NCBI RefSeq assembly: GCF_030406325.1
Contig: NZ_JAUEQY010000051.1
Coordinates: 1 to 52,621, forward strand
DNA length: 52,621 nt
Origin: Actinomadura sp. DC4
GTDB lineage: Bacteria > Actinomycetota > Actinomycetes > Streptosporangiales > Streptosporangiaceae
Reading direction: 5' to 3'
Shown here: positions 8,615 through 19,820 of the stretch, piece by piece
How the letters are laid out: the number at the start of each line of letters is the position of its first letter
Numbering within the stretch: the stretch's first letter is position 1
The notes under the pieces: generated by a model
Told to the model about the DNA's origin: nothing
Databases searched by the model: none
The model's input: only the letters and a program-made list of their open reading frames with translations
Made by a program: the position numbers and the translations under genes

Positions 8615-10230
8615 GACCGCTCGATCCCCGCCTGTTGCGGTACGCGGACGCCGCGCGGGTCCATCTGATCGGCACCGTCGCCCTGGGCGCGGTGGTGACC
8701 GGGCTGGTGCTCGCCCAGGCCGGCCTGCTGGCGCACGCGCTCGCCGGAGCCGGGCCCCGTACGGCGACGCTCGCGGCACTGGCCGCGGTGATCGTGGCGC
8801 GCGCCCTCGCCTCCTACGGAGGCGAGGTGAGCGCGTTGCGCGCCGCCGCGACGGTGAAGTCCCAGCTCAGGCGGAAACTCGTCACACGCGCGTTGCCGGG
8901 CGGCACCGGGAAGAGCGCGGGGGAGGTCGTGACGCTGGCTACCCGCGGTCTGGACGCGCTCGACGCCTACTTCGCCCGCTACCTGCCACAACTCGTCCTC
9001 GCCTGCCTGACCCCGCTCGCCGTCCTGGCCGTCGTCGGCGGCACCGACCTCCTGTCCGCGGTGGTCATCGCGGTGACGCTGCCGCTCATCCCGATCTTCA
9101 TGATCCTGGTCGGCCTGCACACCAGGGCGAGGACCGAACGGCAGTGGCACCTGCTCGAACGCCTGGGCGGCCACTTCCTCGACGTGGTGGAGGGCCTTCC
9201 GACACTGAAGGTCTTCGGCCGTGCCAAGGCACAGGCCAGGGTCATCCGCGACATCACCGACGCCCACCGGCGCGCCACCATGTCCACCCTGCGCGTCGCG
9301 TTCCTGTCCGCGCTCGTGCTGGAACTGCTGTCCACCCTCGCCGTCGCACTCGTCGCGGTGGAGGTCGGCCTGCGCCTGCTCGCCGGCGGTATGCGATACG
9401 AGACGGCGCTGTTCGTGCTCCTGCTGGCGCCGGAGGCGTACCTGCCGCTGCGAGCGGTCGGCGCGCAGTTCCACGCGAGCATGGAAGGCGTCACCGCGGC
9501 GCAGAGCGTCTTCGATGTCCTGGAGGCGCCGCTTCCCGAATCCGCGCCAGGCGACGGTCACGCGGACCTGACGCGCGACGTCATCCGTCTCGACGATGTG
9601 AGCGTCCGGCATCCCGGCGGCTCCGCGCCCGTACTGGACCACGTGTCGCTGGCGGTTCGCCCGGGGGAGCGGGTCGTGGTCACCGGTCCCAGCGGCGCGG
9701 GCAAGTCCACGTTGCTCTCGGTACTGCTGCGTTTCGCCGAACCGGCCGCTGGACACACCTCCTTCGCCGACGTGCCGGCGGATGACTGGCGGACCCAGAT
9801 CGCCTGGGTGCCCCAGCACCCACACCTGTTCGCCGCCACCGTCGCCGACAACATCCGGCTCGGCGCCGACGCCTCCGCCGAGGAGGTACGGCGGGCCGCC
9901 CGGCTCGCCGGCGCCGACGGGTTCATCGACGAGCTGCCCGCCGCCTATGACACCGACGTCGGCGAGCACGGCCTGCGTCTGTCCGCGGGGCAGCGGCAAC
10001 GGATCGCCCTCGCCCGCGCCTTTCTGCGGGACGCGCCGCTCCTGCTGCTCGACGAGCCCACCGCACACCTCGACGGCCAGGCGGCCCGTACGGTCCGCGA
10101 CGCGGTCGAACGGCTCATGGCCGGCCGCACCGTCGTCCTGGTCACCCACGACCACGCCTGGACCCGGCACGCCGACCGTGTCGTCACCCTCGACGCCGGA
10201 CGCCTCACCGAACCGGAGATGGCCGCATGA
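8611..10230 (+). CDS. cydD: Thiol reductant ABC exporter subunit CydD
   Basis: A 539-residue half-transporter: an N-terminal six-helix ABC type-1 membrane domain (about residues 20-310) followed by an ATPase domain. Walker A is GPSGAGKST, the signature is LSAGQRQR, Walker B is LLLLDEPT, and the switch His is in VTHDH. CydDC heterodimers export glutathione/cysteine or otherwise control the reducing state and haem loading needed for cytochrome bd assembly. In this low-molecular-weight-thiol context the substrate may differ, since actinomycetes use mycothiol. It starts at the GTG overlapping the cydB stop and ends overlapping the cydC ATG (ATGA), so all four cyd genes form one operon. Confidence 0.95.
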
Positions 10231-11954
10231 CCTCTCATCAGGGCCTTGCGTCGGACCCGCTGCTGCGCCTGCTCGCGCCGGCCCGGCCGCTGCGCGGCCG
10301 TCTCGTCCTGGCCGCCCTCGCCGGCGCGGCCACCACCGCGGCCGGGATCGCGCTGCTCGCCACCTCCGGCTTCCTGATCGCGCGGGCCGCACAGCACCCG
10401 AACGTCACCGCACTGGCGGTGGCGGTCGTCGCCGTACGCGCGCTCGGGATCGGCCGTGGCGTGTTCCGCTACGCCGAGAGGCTCACCTCGCACGACGTGG
10501 CGTTCCGGGTCATGGCCGACGTGAGGGTACGGATCTACACCCGCCTGGAACGGCTGGTCCCGCTACGTGACACCGGGTCCGGTGACCTGCTGACCCGGCT
10601 GGTCTCCGACGCCGACGCCGTCCAGGAGCTGGTCGTACGCGGCATGATCCCGGCCTTGTCTGCGTTCGCGGCGGGCGCCGGCGCCGTGTTGTTGTGCGGT
10701 GCGCTCCTGGTCCCCGGCGGCGCCGCCCTCGCGGCCGGGCTGCTGCTGGCCGGCGTCGCGGTGCCGTGGCTGTCGGCGGCCGGGGCACGCCACGCCGGGC
10801 GCAGGACCACGGAGGCCCGGGCGAGGCTCGCCGCGCAGACCGTGGACACGCTGAACGGAGCCCGTGAGCTGATCGTCTATGGTGCCGCCGGACTTGCTCT
10901 GCGCCAGACGTACGAGGCCGATGCCGACCTGACCGCCCAGGCCCGCCGGACCGCGATGGTCCAAGGGCTCGGCACGGGCGCCGCCACGCTGCTCGGCGGC
11001 CTCACCGTCTGGACCGTCCTGCTGCTGGGCGTCGCGGCCGGCACGCCTCACGTACCGCTCGCGGTTCTGGTGCTGACCGCCCTGGCCGCCTTCGAGGCGG
11101 TCACCGCCCTGCCCGCCGCGGCGGCACAGCTCGGCCAGACCCGCGCGGCGGCGCGCAGGATCACCGGGATCCTCGACACGCCGGATCCGATGCCCGCGCC
11201 CGCCGATCCCGTACCGGCTCCCGGACCACCGGCGACGATCCGGGTGCGCGGGGCCCGCCTGCGCTACGAACCGGACGATCCGTGGGTGCTCGACGGGGTG
11301 GACCTCGACCTCACCCCCGGCCGGCGCGTCGCACTCGTCGGCCCGAGCGGTGCGGGCAAGAGCACACTGGCCGCCGTACTGCTGCGCTTCCGTGACCTGG
11401 ATGACGGCGCCGCCACGCTGAACGGCGTGCCGCTGACGGCGTACGACCCCGACGGCGTGCGCGGACTCGTCGGCGGCGTCCCCCAGGATCCCCACGTCTT
11501 CGCCACCACGATGCGCGAGAACCTCCGGCTCGCCCGGCCTGGCGCGTCCGACCCGGAGCTGAGTTCCGCAGCCGCGAGAGCCGGTCTGCTGGAGCGGATC
11601 GAGTCGCTGCCGGAGGGCTGGGACACCGTCGTCGGCGCGCAGGGCCTGACGCTTTCGGGAGGTGAACGCCAGCGGCTCGCGCTCGCGAGAGCGCTCCTCG
11701 CCGACCCTGACGTGCTCATCCTGGACGAGCCCACGGCCCACCTGGACCCGGACGCACGGCGCGCGCTCACCGCGGACCTGCTCGACGCCACCCGCGGGAG
11801 GACCACGCTGTTGATCACACATGACCTGGACGGCCTGGAAGGCGTCGACGAGGTCGTCGTCCTCGACCACGGGCGAGTGGTCCAGCGCGGCACCCACCGC
11901 GACCTGCTCGGCCGCGACGGCCGCTACCGCGCTCTTCACGACGCGGCCGTCTGA
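10227..11954 (+). CDS. cydC: Thiol reductant ABC exporter subunit CydC
   Basis: A 575-residue partner of CydD with the same layout: a membrane domain (about residues 20-320) and an ATPase domain. It has GPSGAGKST, signature LSGGERQR, Walker B LILDEPT and switch LITHD. The ATG overlaps the cydD stop by 4 nt. The N-terminal segment LLATSGFLIARAAQHP is typical of CydC. It ends the cydABDC operon. The next gene is 115 nt away behind a DosR-like box and so has its own promoter. Confidence 0.95.
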   Translation: MTSHQGLASDPLLRLLAPARPLRGRLVLAALAGAATTAAGIALLATSGFLIARAAQHPNVTALAVAVVAVRALGIGRGVFRYAERLTSHDVAFRVMADVRVRIYTRLERLVPLRDTGSGDLLTRLVSDADAVQELVVRGMIPALSAFAAGAGAVLLCGALLVPGGAALAAGLLLAGVAVPWLSAAGARHAGRRTTEARARLAAQTVDTLNGARELIVYGAAGLALRQTYEADADLTAQARRTAMVQGLGTGAATLLGGLTVWTVLLLGVAAGTPHVPLAVLVLTALAAFEAVTALPAAAAQLGQTRAAARRITGILDTPDPMPAPADPVPAPGPPATIRVRGARLRYEPDDPWVLDGVDLDLTPGRRVALVGPSGAGKSTLAAVLLRFRDLDDGAATLNGVPLTAYDPDGVRGLVGGVPQDPHVFATTMRENLRLARPGASDPELSSAAARAGLLERIESLPEGWDTVVGAQGLTLSGGERQRLALARALLADPDVLILDEPTAHLDPDARRALTADLLDATRGRTTLLITHDLDGLEGVDEVVVLDHGRVVQRGTHRDLLGRDGRYRALHDAAV

Positions 11955-11989
11955 TGGACCGAGACCCGTACGGAGGTCCCGCGCGCGGC

Positions 11990-12003
11990 GGGACCTTGGC
12001 CAC
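11990..12003. promoter_or_regulatory. DosR-like box upstream of the CBS-BON gene
   Basis: GGGACCTTGGCCAC differs from the island consensus GGGACCTTCGGCCC at four of the last six positions, while the GGGACCTT half is intact. It ends 66 nt before the CBS-BON gene start and lies in the short gap after cydC. Confidence 0.5.
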
Positions 12004-12069
12004 TGCCGCCGTCGGCGTGTGTGGCGGACTCTTGCCTTGCCGGCCACACCGGTACCGGAGGAGGAGCAC

Positions 12070-12741
12070 ATGCGCACCGTGAGAGACGTCATGACCACTG
12101 GAGTCGTGGCCGTCGAGGAGAGTACGCCGTTCAAGGACATCGTCGACCTCATGCATCGTCAGCACGTCAGCACCGTGCCGGTCCTGGACTCGACCGGCCG
12201 CGTACGCGGAGTCGTCTCCAAGAGCGACCTGCTGCTGAAGGAGGCCGACCCGGACGCGGGGGAGACATTCCACGTCAGCCCCGAAGCCAGGCGTGAACAG
12301 CACAAGGCCGCCGGGACCATCGCGGCGGACGTCATGACGGCGCCGGCGGTCACGGTCCCCGCCTCGGCCACGGTCGAGGAGGCCGCGCAGTACATGCGGC
12401 GCCACAAGATCGGCCGGCTCCCCGTGCTCGACGCGTTGAGCGGCCGTCTGATCGGGATCGTCGGCCGGGCGGACGTCCTGGCCGTCTACCGCCGGCCGGA
12501 CGCCGACATCCGGCGGGACGTGATGGAGGAGGTCATCGAGCGTGACTACGCCATGGACCCGGCCCGCTTCGACGTGACCGTGAAGGATGGGCGCGTCACT
12601 GTGGGGGGCACCGTCGAGAACCGCTCCCAGGCGCCGCTCCTGATGCACGCGATCCGCCACGTGGAGGGCGTCGTGTCGGCGCAGGACCACCTGGGGCACG
12701 ACCACGACGACGAGAGCACCCCCATCGGAGTGTTCTACTGA
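12070..12741 (+). CDS. CBS-pair and BON domain protein (Hrp1-like)
   Basis: A 223-residue soluble protein. Two CBS motifs (about residues 8-60 and 88-140; DVMTTGVVAVEESTPFKDIV and DVMTAPAVTVPASATVEEAA) form a Bateman module. A C-terminal BON domain follows (about 150-212; VTVKDGRVTVGGTVENRSQ). CBS pairs bind adenosine nucleotides or other charged ligands and act as sensors. Mycobacterial Hrp1 (Rv2626c) is a strongly DosR-induced CBS protein, though it lacks BON. The ATG follows GGAGGAG at good spacing. A DosR-like box lies upstream. A second protein of the same architecture is encoded at 27325-27915. Confidence 0.88.
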   Translation: MRTVRDVMTTGVVAVEESTPFKDIVDLMHRQHVSTVPVLDSTGRVRGVVSKSDLLLKEADPDAGETFHVSPEARREQHKAAGTIAADVMTAPAVTVPASATVEEAAQYMRRHKIGRLPVLDALSGRLIGIVGRADVLAVYRRPDADIRRDVMEEVIERDYAMDPARFDVTVKDGRVTVGGTVENRSQAPLLMHAIRHVEGVVSAQDHLGHDHDDESTPIGVFY

Positions 12742-12746
12742 CGGCG

Positions 12747-12787
12747 GCGACGCGTCCCGTCCGGCTCATGCCCGCGGGACGCGCCGC
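12747..12787 (+). terminator. GC-rich hairpin after the CBS-BON gene
   Basis: Arms 12747-12759 and 12775-12787 pair over 13 bp with one mismatch, leaving a 15-nt loop; the stem starts 5 nt after the stop codon. There is no U-tract, as in many actinomycete hairpin terminators. Termination is an inference. Confidence 0.45.
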
Positions 12788-12823
12788 GGTTCCGTGCGGA
12801 GGCGGCGACCCTGCCCGCGCCGG

Positions 12824-13026
12824 ATGCGGACCGCGTACGTCGCCCACGCCCGCTGTCCGGTGCTGGTCGTTCCCGCCGAGTGATGCAGGCATCTGAGACT
12901 CCCGGGCTGCTGGTCATCGGAACCCGTGCCCATGGCGGCCGACTCGGGCACGTCGGCCGAGCGATGCCGAAGCACGCGTTCTGCCCGGCCGCACCGGTCC
13001 CCGCGCCGATCGAAGCCGCGCGCTGA
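12824..13026 (+). pseudogene. Two universal-stress-protein C-terminal remnants
   Basis: Bases 12824-12883 encode RTAYVAHARCPVLVVPAE and a stop. Bases 12883-13026 encode a 47-residue piece, LLVIGTRAHGGRLGHVGRA followed by FCPAAPVPAP. Both resemble the ends of USP domains: the H-x-x-CPVLVV strand, and the GTRxHGG ATP loop followed by CP-x-x-P. No N-terminal USP sequence precedes either piece. They look like debris from a tandem USP gene decayed in place, consistent with the many USP genes in this island. A very short expressed peptide is possible but unlikely. Confidence 0.6.
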
Positions 13027-13061
13027 GTCCTGTTCGCCGCTGCAGGAGGCCGGTGTTCCGC

Positions 13062-13640
13062 TCAATCCCGGGGTCGGGGGTGGCCCGTCCAGCGAGGGGC
13101 GACGCCGCTCCACGCTTCGTTCCGGTAAGCGGACCGCCGGCGGTCGAGGCGGCGTTCCCGCAGGGCGTAGGCCAAGGTGATCACTAGCGCCAGCGCGCCG
13201 ACCGACGTCGCCGAGGTCGCGATCGCGTCGACGACTGTGTTGATGTGAGGGTTCGGCGGGGACGTCGTTCGTCCCGCCTCGTCAAGCCAGATCAGCCGGT
13301 GGATCCCCCGATCGTCGCCGCCTCGGGAGGGTACGGCTCCGGATCGGGGAGTGCCTGTGGCGTCACGCCACTGGACCCGCGTCTTCTGGCCCGAGCCGAA
13401 TCGGAAATCGCCCGGCGGTGGGTCCACCACGGTCGCCTCGACAGGGTGGCGTGTGGCGGCCTGCCGGCGCTCGGTTCGGAGACCGGAGTCGTAGGTGGCG
13501 TGGGCGACGGTGGTGGCCACGGTTGGGCCGGCGATCAACACTGCCGCGGTGCAGGCGATGACAAGCCGGCTGTGGGCCCGGTCGATCGGTCTCCGGAGTG
13601 GATTGTGGTCCGAGCGGGGAGGAATTCTGGACGGCCGTAT
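13062..13640 (-). CDS. Rv1733c-like membrane protein without a canonical start codon
   Basis: Rv1733c-family layout. N-terminal DHNPLRRPIDRAHSRLVIAC enters a first membrane helix (to about AGPTVATTVAHATYDSGLRT). An extracytoplasmic domain with VQWRDATGTPRSG and RLIWLDEAGRTTSPP follows. A second helix near the end (SVGALALVITLAYALRERRLDRRR) precedes a basic tail. Mycobacterial Rv1733c is a DosR-regulon membrane protein of unknown function. The homologous frame runs upstream to ATA at 13640, which has AGGAGAGG placed like a ribosome site. There is no ATG/GTG/TTG between the upstream in-frame stop and GTG 13541, and that GTG lies inside the first helix. Either the start has mutated to ATA, a rare start is used, or the gene is dying. 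A DosR-like box (13713-13726) lies 73 nt upstream. Confidence 0.75.
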   Translation of the reverse strand: MRPSRIPPRSDHNPLRRPIDRAHSRLVIACTAAVLIAGPTVATTVAHATYDSGLRTERRQAATRHPVEATVVDPPPGDFRFGSGQKTRVQWRDATGTPRSGAVPSRGGDDRGIHRLIWLDEAGRTTSPPNPHINTVVDAIATSATSVGALALVITLAYALRERRLDRRRSAYRNEAWSGVAPRWTGHPRPRD

Positions 13641-13712
13641 CTTCCTCTCCTGACGAATCGATAATGGTCTCCTTCACAAGCAGGCGGCAGAAGCGATGTG
13701 CCTGGACCGCGC

Positions 13713-13726
13713 GGGACCTTCGGCCT
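13713..13726. promoter_or_regulatory. DosR-like box in a divergent gap
   Basis: GGGACCTTCGGCCT matches the island consensus at 13 of 14 positions. It lies between the leftward Rv1733c-like gene and the rightward flavin-binding protein gene and could serve either. Confidence 0.62.
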
Positions 13727-13794
13727 GCCCGGGAGGGCGGCCTCCAGAGGATCGACGGCGATCCGGCGCCCGGTCCGGACATCGGAGGAAGGTC

Positions 13795-13807
13795 GGGACT
13801 TTCGCCC
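13795..13807. promoter_or_regulatory. DosR-like box variant upstream of the PNPOx-like gene
   Basis: GGGACTTTCGCCC is a degenerate copy of the motif. It ends 37 nt before the PNPOx-like ATG and 70 nt from the previous copy, so the pair could act as distal and proximal sites of one promoter. Confidence 0.45.
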
Positions 13808-13844
13808 ATTAACCGAGCGGAATGGCGTCCGGCAGGCTGGACAT

Positions 13845-14300
13845 ATGAAAGCCGAGGACGACCCCCGACCCCTCAGCCGTGAGCAGTGCCTGGCCCTCAT
13901 GACATCCGTACCGGTTGGACGAGTGGTGTACACGGATCAGGCGCTCCCCGCGATCATGCCGATGAATTTCGTGCTCGACGGCGACGAAGTCGTGATTCAC
14001 ACGGCGTCGGACTCGACTCTGGCCGCCGCCCTCCGTAACGCGGTGGTGGCCTTCCAGATCGACGACTTCGGTCCGGACGCCACGACCGGCTGGTCCGTCA
14101 CCATCACCGGGCAGGCTCGGCTCGTCGACGGTGTGGAGGAGACGGCGCGCCTCGCGCGGCTGCCGCTCCTGCCGTGGGTTACCGCGGTGAACGGTCAGTT
14201 CATCCGCATCCCGGCCCGGCATGTGACGGGAAGCCGCCTCGGCCCTGCGGCACGCACTGACGCGGTGGACGACGAGACGGCACGAGAACAAGCGTCATGA
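13845..14300 (+). CDS. Pyridoxamine 5'-phosphate oxidase-like flavin-binding protein
   Basis: A 151-residue single-domain split beta-barrel protein of the PNPOx-like superfamily. It has an N-terminal LSREQCLALMTSVPVGRVVY, the common 'L...L..VGRv.y' entry, followed by AIMPMNFVLDGDEVVIHTAS and a GWSVTITGQARLV strand. Such proteins bind FMN, F420 or haem and include several small DosR-regulon and F420-dependent reductases; the cofactor and substrate are not determinable here. The ATG at 13845 has only a weak ribosome site (GGCAGG). Two DosR-like boxes lie upstream. It converges on the P-type ATPase gene with a 16-nt gap. Confidence 0.78.
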   Translation: MKAEDDPRPLSREQCLALMTSVPVGRVVYTDQALPAIMPMNFVLDGDEVVIHTASDSTLAAALRNAVVAFQIDDFGPDATTGWSVTITGQARLVDGVEETARLARLPLLPWVTAVNGQFIRIPARHVTGSRLGPAARTDAVDDETAREQAS

Positions 14301-14316
14301 GAAAGAGTGCCGGCGA

Positions 14317-16935
<2,619 letters not shown>

Positions 16936-16970
16936 GCCCCCAAGATCCACCGGTCATGGCACCGTGAGCA

Positions 16971-16984
16971 GAGTCCAAGGTCCC
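16971..16984. promoter_or_regulatory. DosR-like box variant, ATPase side of the divergent gap
   Basis: GAGTCCAAGGTCCC matches 11 of 14 positions of GGGCCGAAGGTCCC. It lies 35 nt upstream of the P-type ATPase start and 15 nt from a perfect copy, forming a paired site. Confidence 0.5.
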
Positions 16985-16999
16985 GTCGCGTCCGGGTAC

Positions 17000-17013
17000 G
17001 GGCCGAAGGTCCC
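17000..17013. promoter_or_regulatory. DosR-like box, perfect consensus copy
   Basis: GGGCCGAAGGTCCC is an exact copy of the island motif. It is centred in the gap between the leftward P-type ATPase (start 16935) and the rightward acetyltransferase/acyl-CoA synthetase gene (start 17071), so it may control both. Confidence 0.68.
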
Positions 17014-17070
17014 GTGGAGCCCGGACCTCCGGCCGCTGCCGCAGCCCGGTCGAAGGCCGAGGCTGTGCCC

Positions 17071-19716
17071 ATGAGAGAACCCGCGGTATCCGACGCCGTT
17101 TTCGCGCTGCTCATCGACGGTACGCAGACGGAGATCCGGGAGACCGGCTCCGCCGACCGGGAGGCGGTACGGCGCCTGCACGCGGGGATGTCGCCGGAAA
17201 ACCTGTACCTGCGATTCTTCAGCCTGAGCGGAGACATCGGCGGTCAGATCGCCGACCGTATGTGCCGTCCGCCCGGAGCCGGCCACGCGGCCATGGGTGC
17301 GTGGGTGGCCGGCGGCCTGGTGGGCGTGGCGAGTTACGAGGCGACCGGTGAGGAAGGCGTCGCCGAGGTGAGCCTGGCCGTGGCGGACTGGATGCACGCG
17401 CGGGGCGTCGGGACCCTGCTGCTCGAACACCTCGCCGCTCTGGCCCGTACACGGGGCGTTCGCGCGTTCTCGGCCGACACGCTCGCGCAGAACCACGCCG
17501 TGCAGCGGTTGTTCGCCGACGCGGGGCTCTCGCTCCGCCGCCACAGCGAGGGCGGTGTCGTGGAGTTCACCATGCCGCTCGCCCCGGACGCCCGTTACCG
17601 GGACGCCGTCGCGGAGCGAGAGCGCAGTGCCGACGTGAGGAGCCTCGAACACCTGCTCCGCCCGGCGTCCCTCGCGGTCATCGGCGCGGGCCGCCGCGTG
17701 ACCTCCATCGGCGCGCTCATCCTCCGTAACGTCCTGGCGTCCGGTTACCGGGGCCCGGTGTACGCGGTGAACCCGAGGGCGGGAGCGGAACTCGGCGGTG
17801 TGCCGTGCTTCCGGTCGGCCGCCGACCTGCCCGAGCCGGTCGACCTGGCCGTGGTCACCGTCCCGGCCGAGGCGGTCGGGCAGGTCGCGGAGGAGTGCGG
17901 CCGTCGCGGCGTCCGCTCGCTGGTGGTCATCACCTCCGGAGTCGACGGGCGCGAGCTGACGGCGATCTGCCACCGGTACGGCATGCGCCTGGTCGGGCCG
18001 AACTGTCTCGGCATCGCCAACACCGCCGCCGGGTTCGACGCGACGTTCGCCGCCTCACGCCCCATCGCCGGAGAGGCGGGGGTGGTCGTTCAGTCCGGCG
18101 GCGTCGGCATCGCGCTCCGCGATCACCTGTCGCGGCTGGGCATCGGCGTGTCGACCTTCGCCTCGGTCGGTGACAAGTACGACGTCAGCAGCAATGACAT
18201 GCTGGAGTGGTGGGAGTCCGACCCCGGGACCAGGCTCGGCCTGATCCACGTCGAGTCATTCGGCAACCCCCGCAAGTTCGCTCGTACGGCGCGCCGGGTC
18301 GGCCGGCGGATTCCGCTGCTGACGGTCGTCTCGGGACGGTCCGAGGCGGGTCTGCGCGCCGCGGCGTCGCACACGGCGGCGGCAGCGACGCCGGACGTCA
18401 CACGCGAGGCACTCTTCCGGCAGGCGGGCATCGTCGCCGTGCACGGTCTCGGCGAGCTGCTGGACGCCGCCGCCTTCCTGGCGTGCCAGCCGGTGCCGGC
18501 AGGCCCGCGGGTCGCGATCGTGTCGAACGCCGGTGGCGCCGGCGTGCTGGCCGCCGACTCGTGCGCCGACGTCGGCCTGTCGGTCGCCGAGCCGTCCGCC
18601 ACGACCCGTGAAGCGCTCGGGAGACTGCTACCGCCCGGGGCGGCCTGCGCCGGCCCGGTCGACACGGGCGCGGGGATCGCACCGGACCGGTTCCGCCGCT
18701 GCGTCGAGCTGGTGGCCGCGGATGCCGGTGTCGACGCCGTCATCATGATCGTGGCGCCGACCGCGGCCTCTGATCTCGTTTCCGTGGTCACGGCGGGTGA
18801 CGTGAGCAAGCCGCTGGCGGCCGTCGTGCTCGGCCAGCCCGAGTCGGTGGACGTACGTCACGGTGACGGGCGGCGCGTCCCGTCCTACGCCTACCCGGAG
18901 AACGCGGCGCGAGCGCTGGCGTCGGCTTGGTCGTACGGGCGATGGCGCGCCCGGCCGTACGGTCGGCTGCCCGACCTGCCCGGTACACGACGCGCCGACG
19001 CGGAAGAGATCATCACCGCGCACCTGAGCCGGTGCCCGGAGGGCGGCTGGCTGAGCCCCGCCGAGAGCATGGGCCTGCTCGCCGCGTACGGGCTTCCGCT
19101 GGCGGAGTGGCGCATGGTGGGATCCGCCGACGACGCGGTCCAGGCCGCCGCCGAGCTCGGCGAGCCGGTCGTGCTCAAGGCCCAGGTACCCGGCGTCGTC
19201 CACAAGTCCGACGCGGGCGCCGTCGTGCTCGGCTTGCGGGGAGAGGACGAGGTGCGACGTGCGTACCAGGCGATGGCCGAGCGGTTCGACGGCCGGCTCG
19301 ATGGTGTTCTGATCCAGCGGATGGCACCGGAAGGCGTCGAGGTCCTGTGCGGCATCACCCAGGAGCCGGTCTTCGGGCCGCTGGTCGTCTTCGGCCTCGG
19401 CGGTGTCGCCACCGACGTGCTCGGGGACACCGGCGCTCGCCTCACCCCGCTGACCGACCTCGACGCCGAGGAGCTCATCCGTTCGGTCCGCAGTGCACCG
19501 TTGCTGCTCGGCCACCGCGGCCGGCCGGCCGTCGACATCGCGGGACTGCGGAGCGCGCTGTTGCGGCTCTCCTGCCTTGCCGAGGAGCATCCGGACATCG
19601 CCGAACTCGATCTGAACCCGATCATCGCCCGCCCGGACGGCGTGGTGGCGGTCGACGCCCGTGTACGCGTGATCCCACAGCGCCACTGGGACCCGTACCT
19701 CCGCCGTATGCGCTGA
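17071..19716 (+). CDS. GNAT acetyltransferase fused to ADP-forming acyl-CoA synthetase-like domains (Pat type)
   Basis: An 881-residue fusion. Residues about 10-170 are a GNAT fold (ADREAVRRLHAGMSPENLYL; CoA loop region HARGVGTLLLEHL). About 190-290 is a CoA-binding Rossmann domain (LLRPASLAVIGAGRR). About 320-480 is succinyl-CoA-ligase-like, with His near residue 433 in AAASHTAAAATPD. About 660-881 is an ATP-grasp domain (VLKAQVPGVVHKSDAGAVVL; IAELDLNPIIA). Proteins of this set acetylate lysines of acetyl-CoA synthetase and other enzymes (PatZ/Pat family); the synthetase half is usually a regulatory ligand-binding part. GNAT at the N-terminus is the arrangement seen in actinomycetes, opposite to E. 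coli PatZ. The ATG at 17071 has a weak ribosome site; GTG 17065 is an alternative. A perfect DosR-like box lies 57 nt upstream. Confidence 0.88.
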   Translation: MREPAVSDAVFALLIDGTQTEIRETGSADREAVRRLHAGMSPENLYLRFFSLSGDIGGQIADRMCRPPGAGHAAMGAWVAGGLVGVASYEATGEEGVAEVSLAVADWMHARGVGTLLLEHLAALARTRGVRAFSADTLAQNHAVQRLFADAGLSLRRHSEGGVVEFTMPLAPDARYRDAVAERERSADVRSLEHLLRPASLAVIGAGRRVTSIGALILRNVLASGYRGPVYAVNPRAGAELGGVPCFRSAADLPEPVDLAVVTVPAEAVGQVAEECGRRGVRSLVVITSGVDGRELTAICHRYGMRLVGPNCLGIANTAAGFDATFAASRPIAGEAGVVVQSGGVGIALRDHLSRLGIGVSTFASVGDKYDVSSNDMLEWWESDPGTRLGLIHVESFGNPRKFARTARRVGRRIPLLTVVSGRSEAGLRAAASHTAAAATPDVTREALFRQAGIVAVHGLGELLDAAAFLACQPVPAGPRVAIVSNAGGAGVLAADSCADVGLSVAEPSATTREALGRLLPPGAACAGPVDTGAGIAPDRFRRCVELVAADAGVDAVIMIVAPTAASDLVSVVTAGDVSKPLAAVVLGQPESVDVRHGDGRRVPSYAYPENAARALASAWSYGRWRARPYGRLPDLPGTRRADAEEIITAHLSRCPEGGWLSPAESMGLLAAYGLPLAEWRMVGSADDAVQAAAELGEPVVLKAQVPGVVHKSDAGAVVLGLRGEDEVRRAYQAMAERFDGRLDGVLIQRMAPEGVEVLCGITQEPVFGPLVVFGLGGVATDVLGDTGARLTPLTDLDAEELIRSVRSAPLLLGHRGRPAVDIAGLRSALLRLSCLAEEHPDIAELDLNPIIARPDGVVAVDARVRVIPQRHWDPYLRRMR

Positions 19717-19768
19717 TCCATCAACGCCGGCGGCATGCGTCGCGCGTACGTCGGATCGAGGTGGCGGC

Positions 19769-19815
19769 CGGGCCGGTGGCAGAGCGGCCGAGGCCATCGC
19801 TCCGCCACCGGCCCG
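19769..19815. terminator. Bidirectional hairpin between convergent genes
   Basis: CGGGCCGGTGGC (19769-19780) pairs perfectly over 12 bp with 19804-19815, with a 23-nt loop. It fills the 104-nt gap between the convergent Pat-type and USP genes. There is no U-tract; a role as a shared terminator is inferred from position. Confidence 0.5.
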
Positions 19816-19820
19816 GGCCG

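Noticed and set aside
13062-13541. GTG 13541 as the true start of the Rv1733c-like gene
   Set aside because: It would remove the conserved NPLRRPIDR segment and half of the first membrane helix, and it has no ribosome site.
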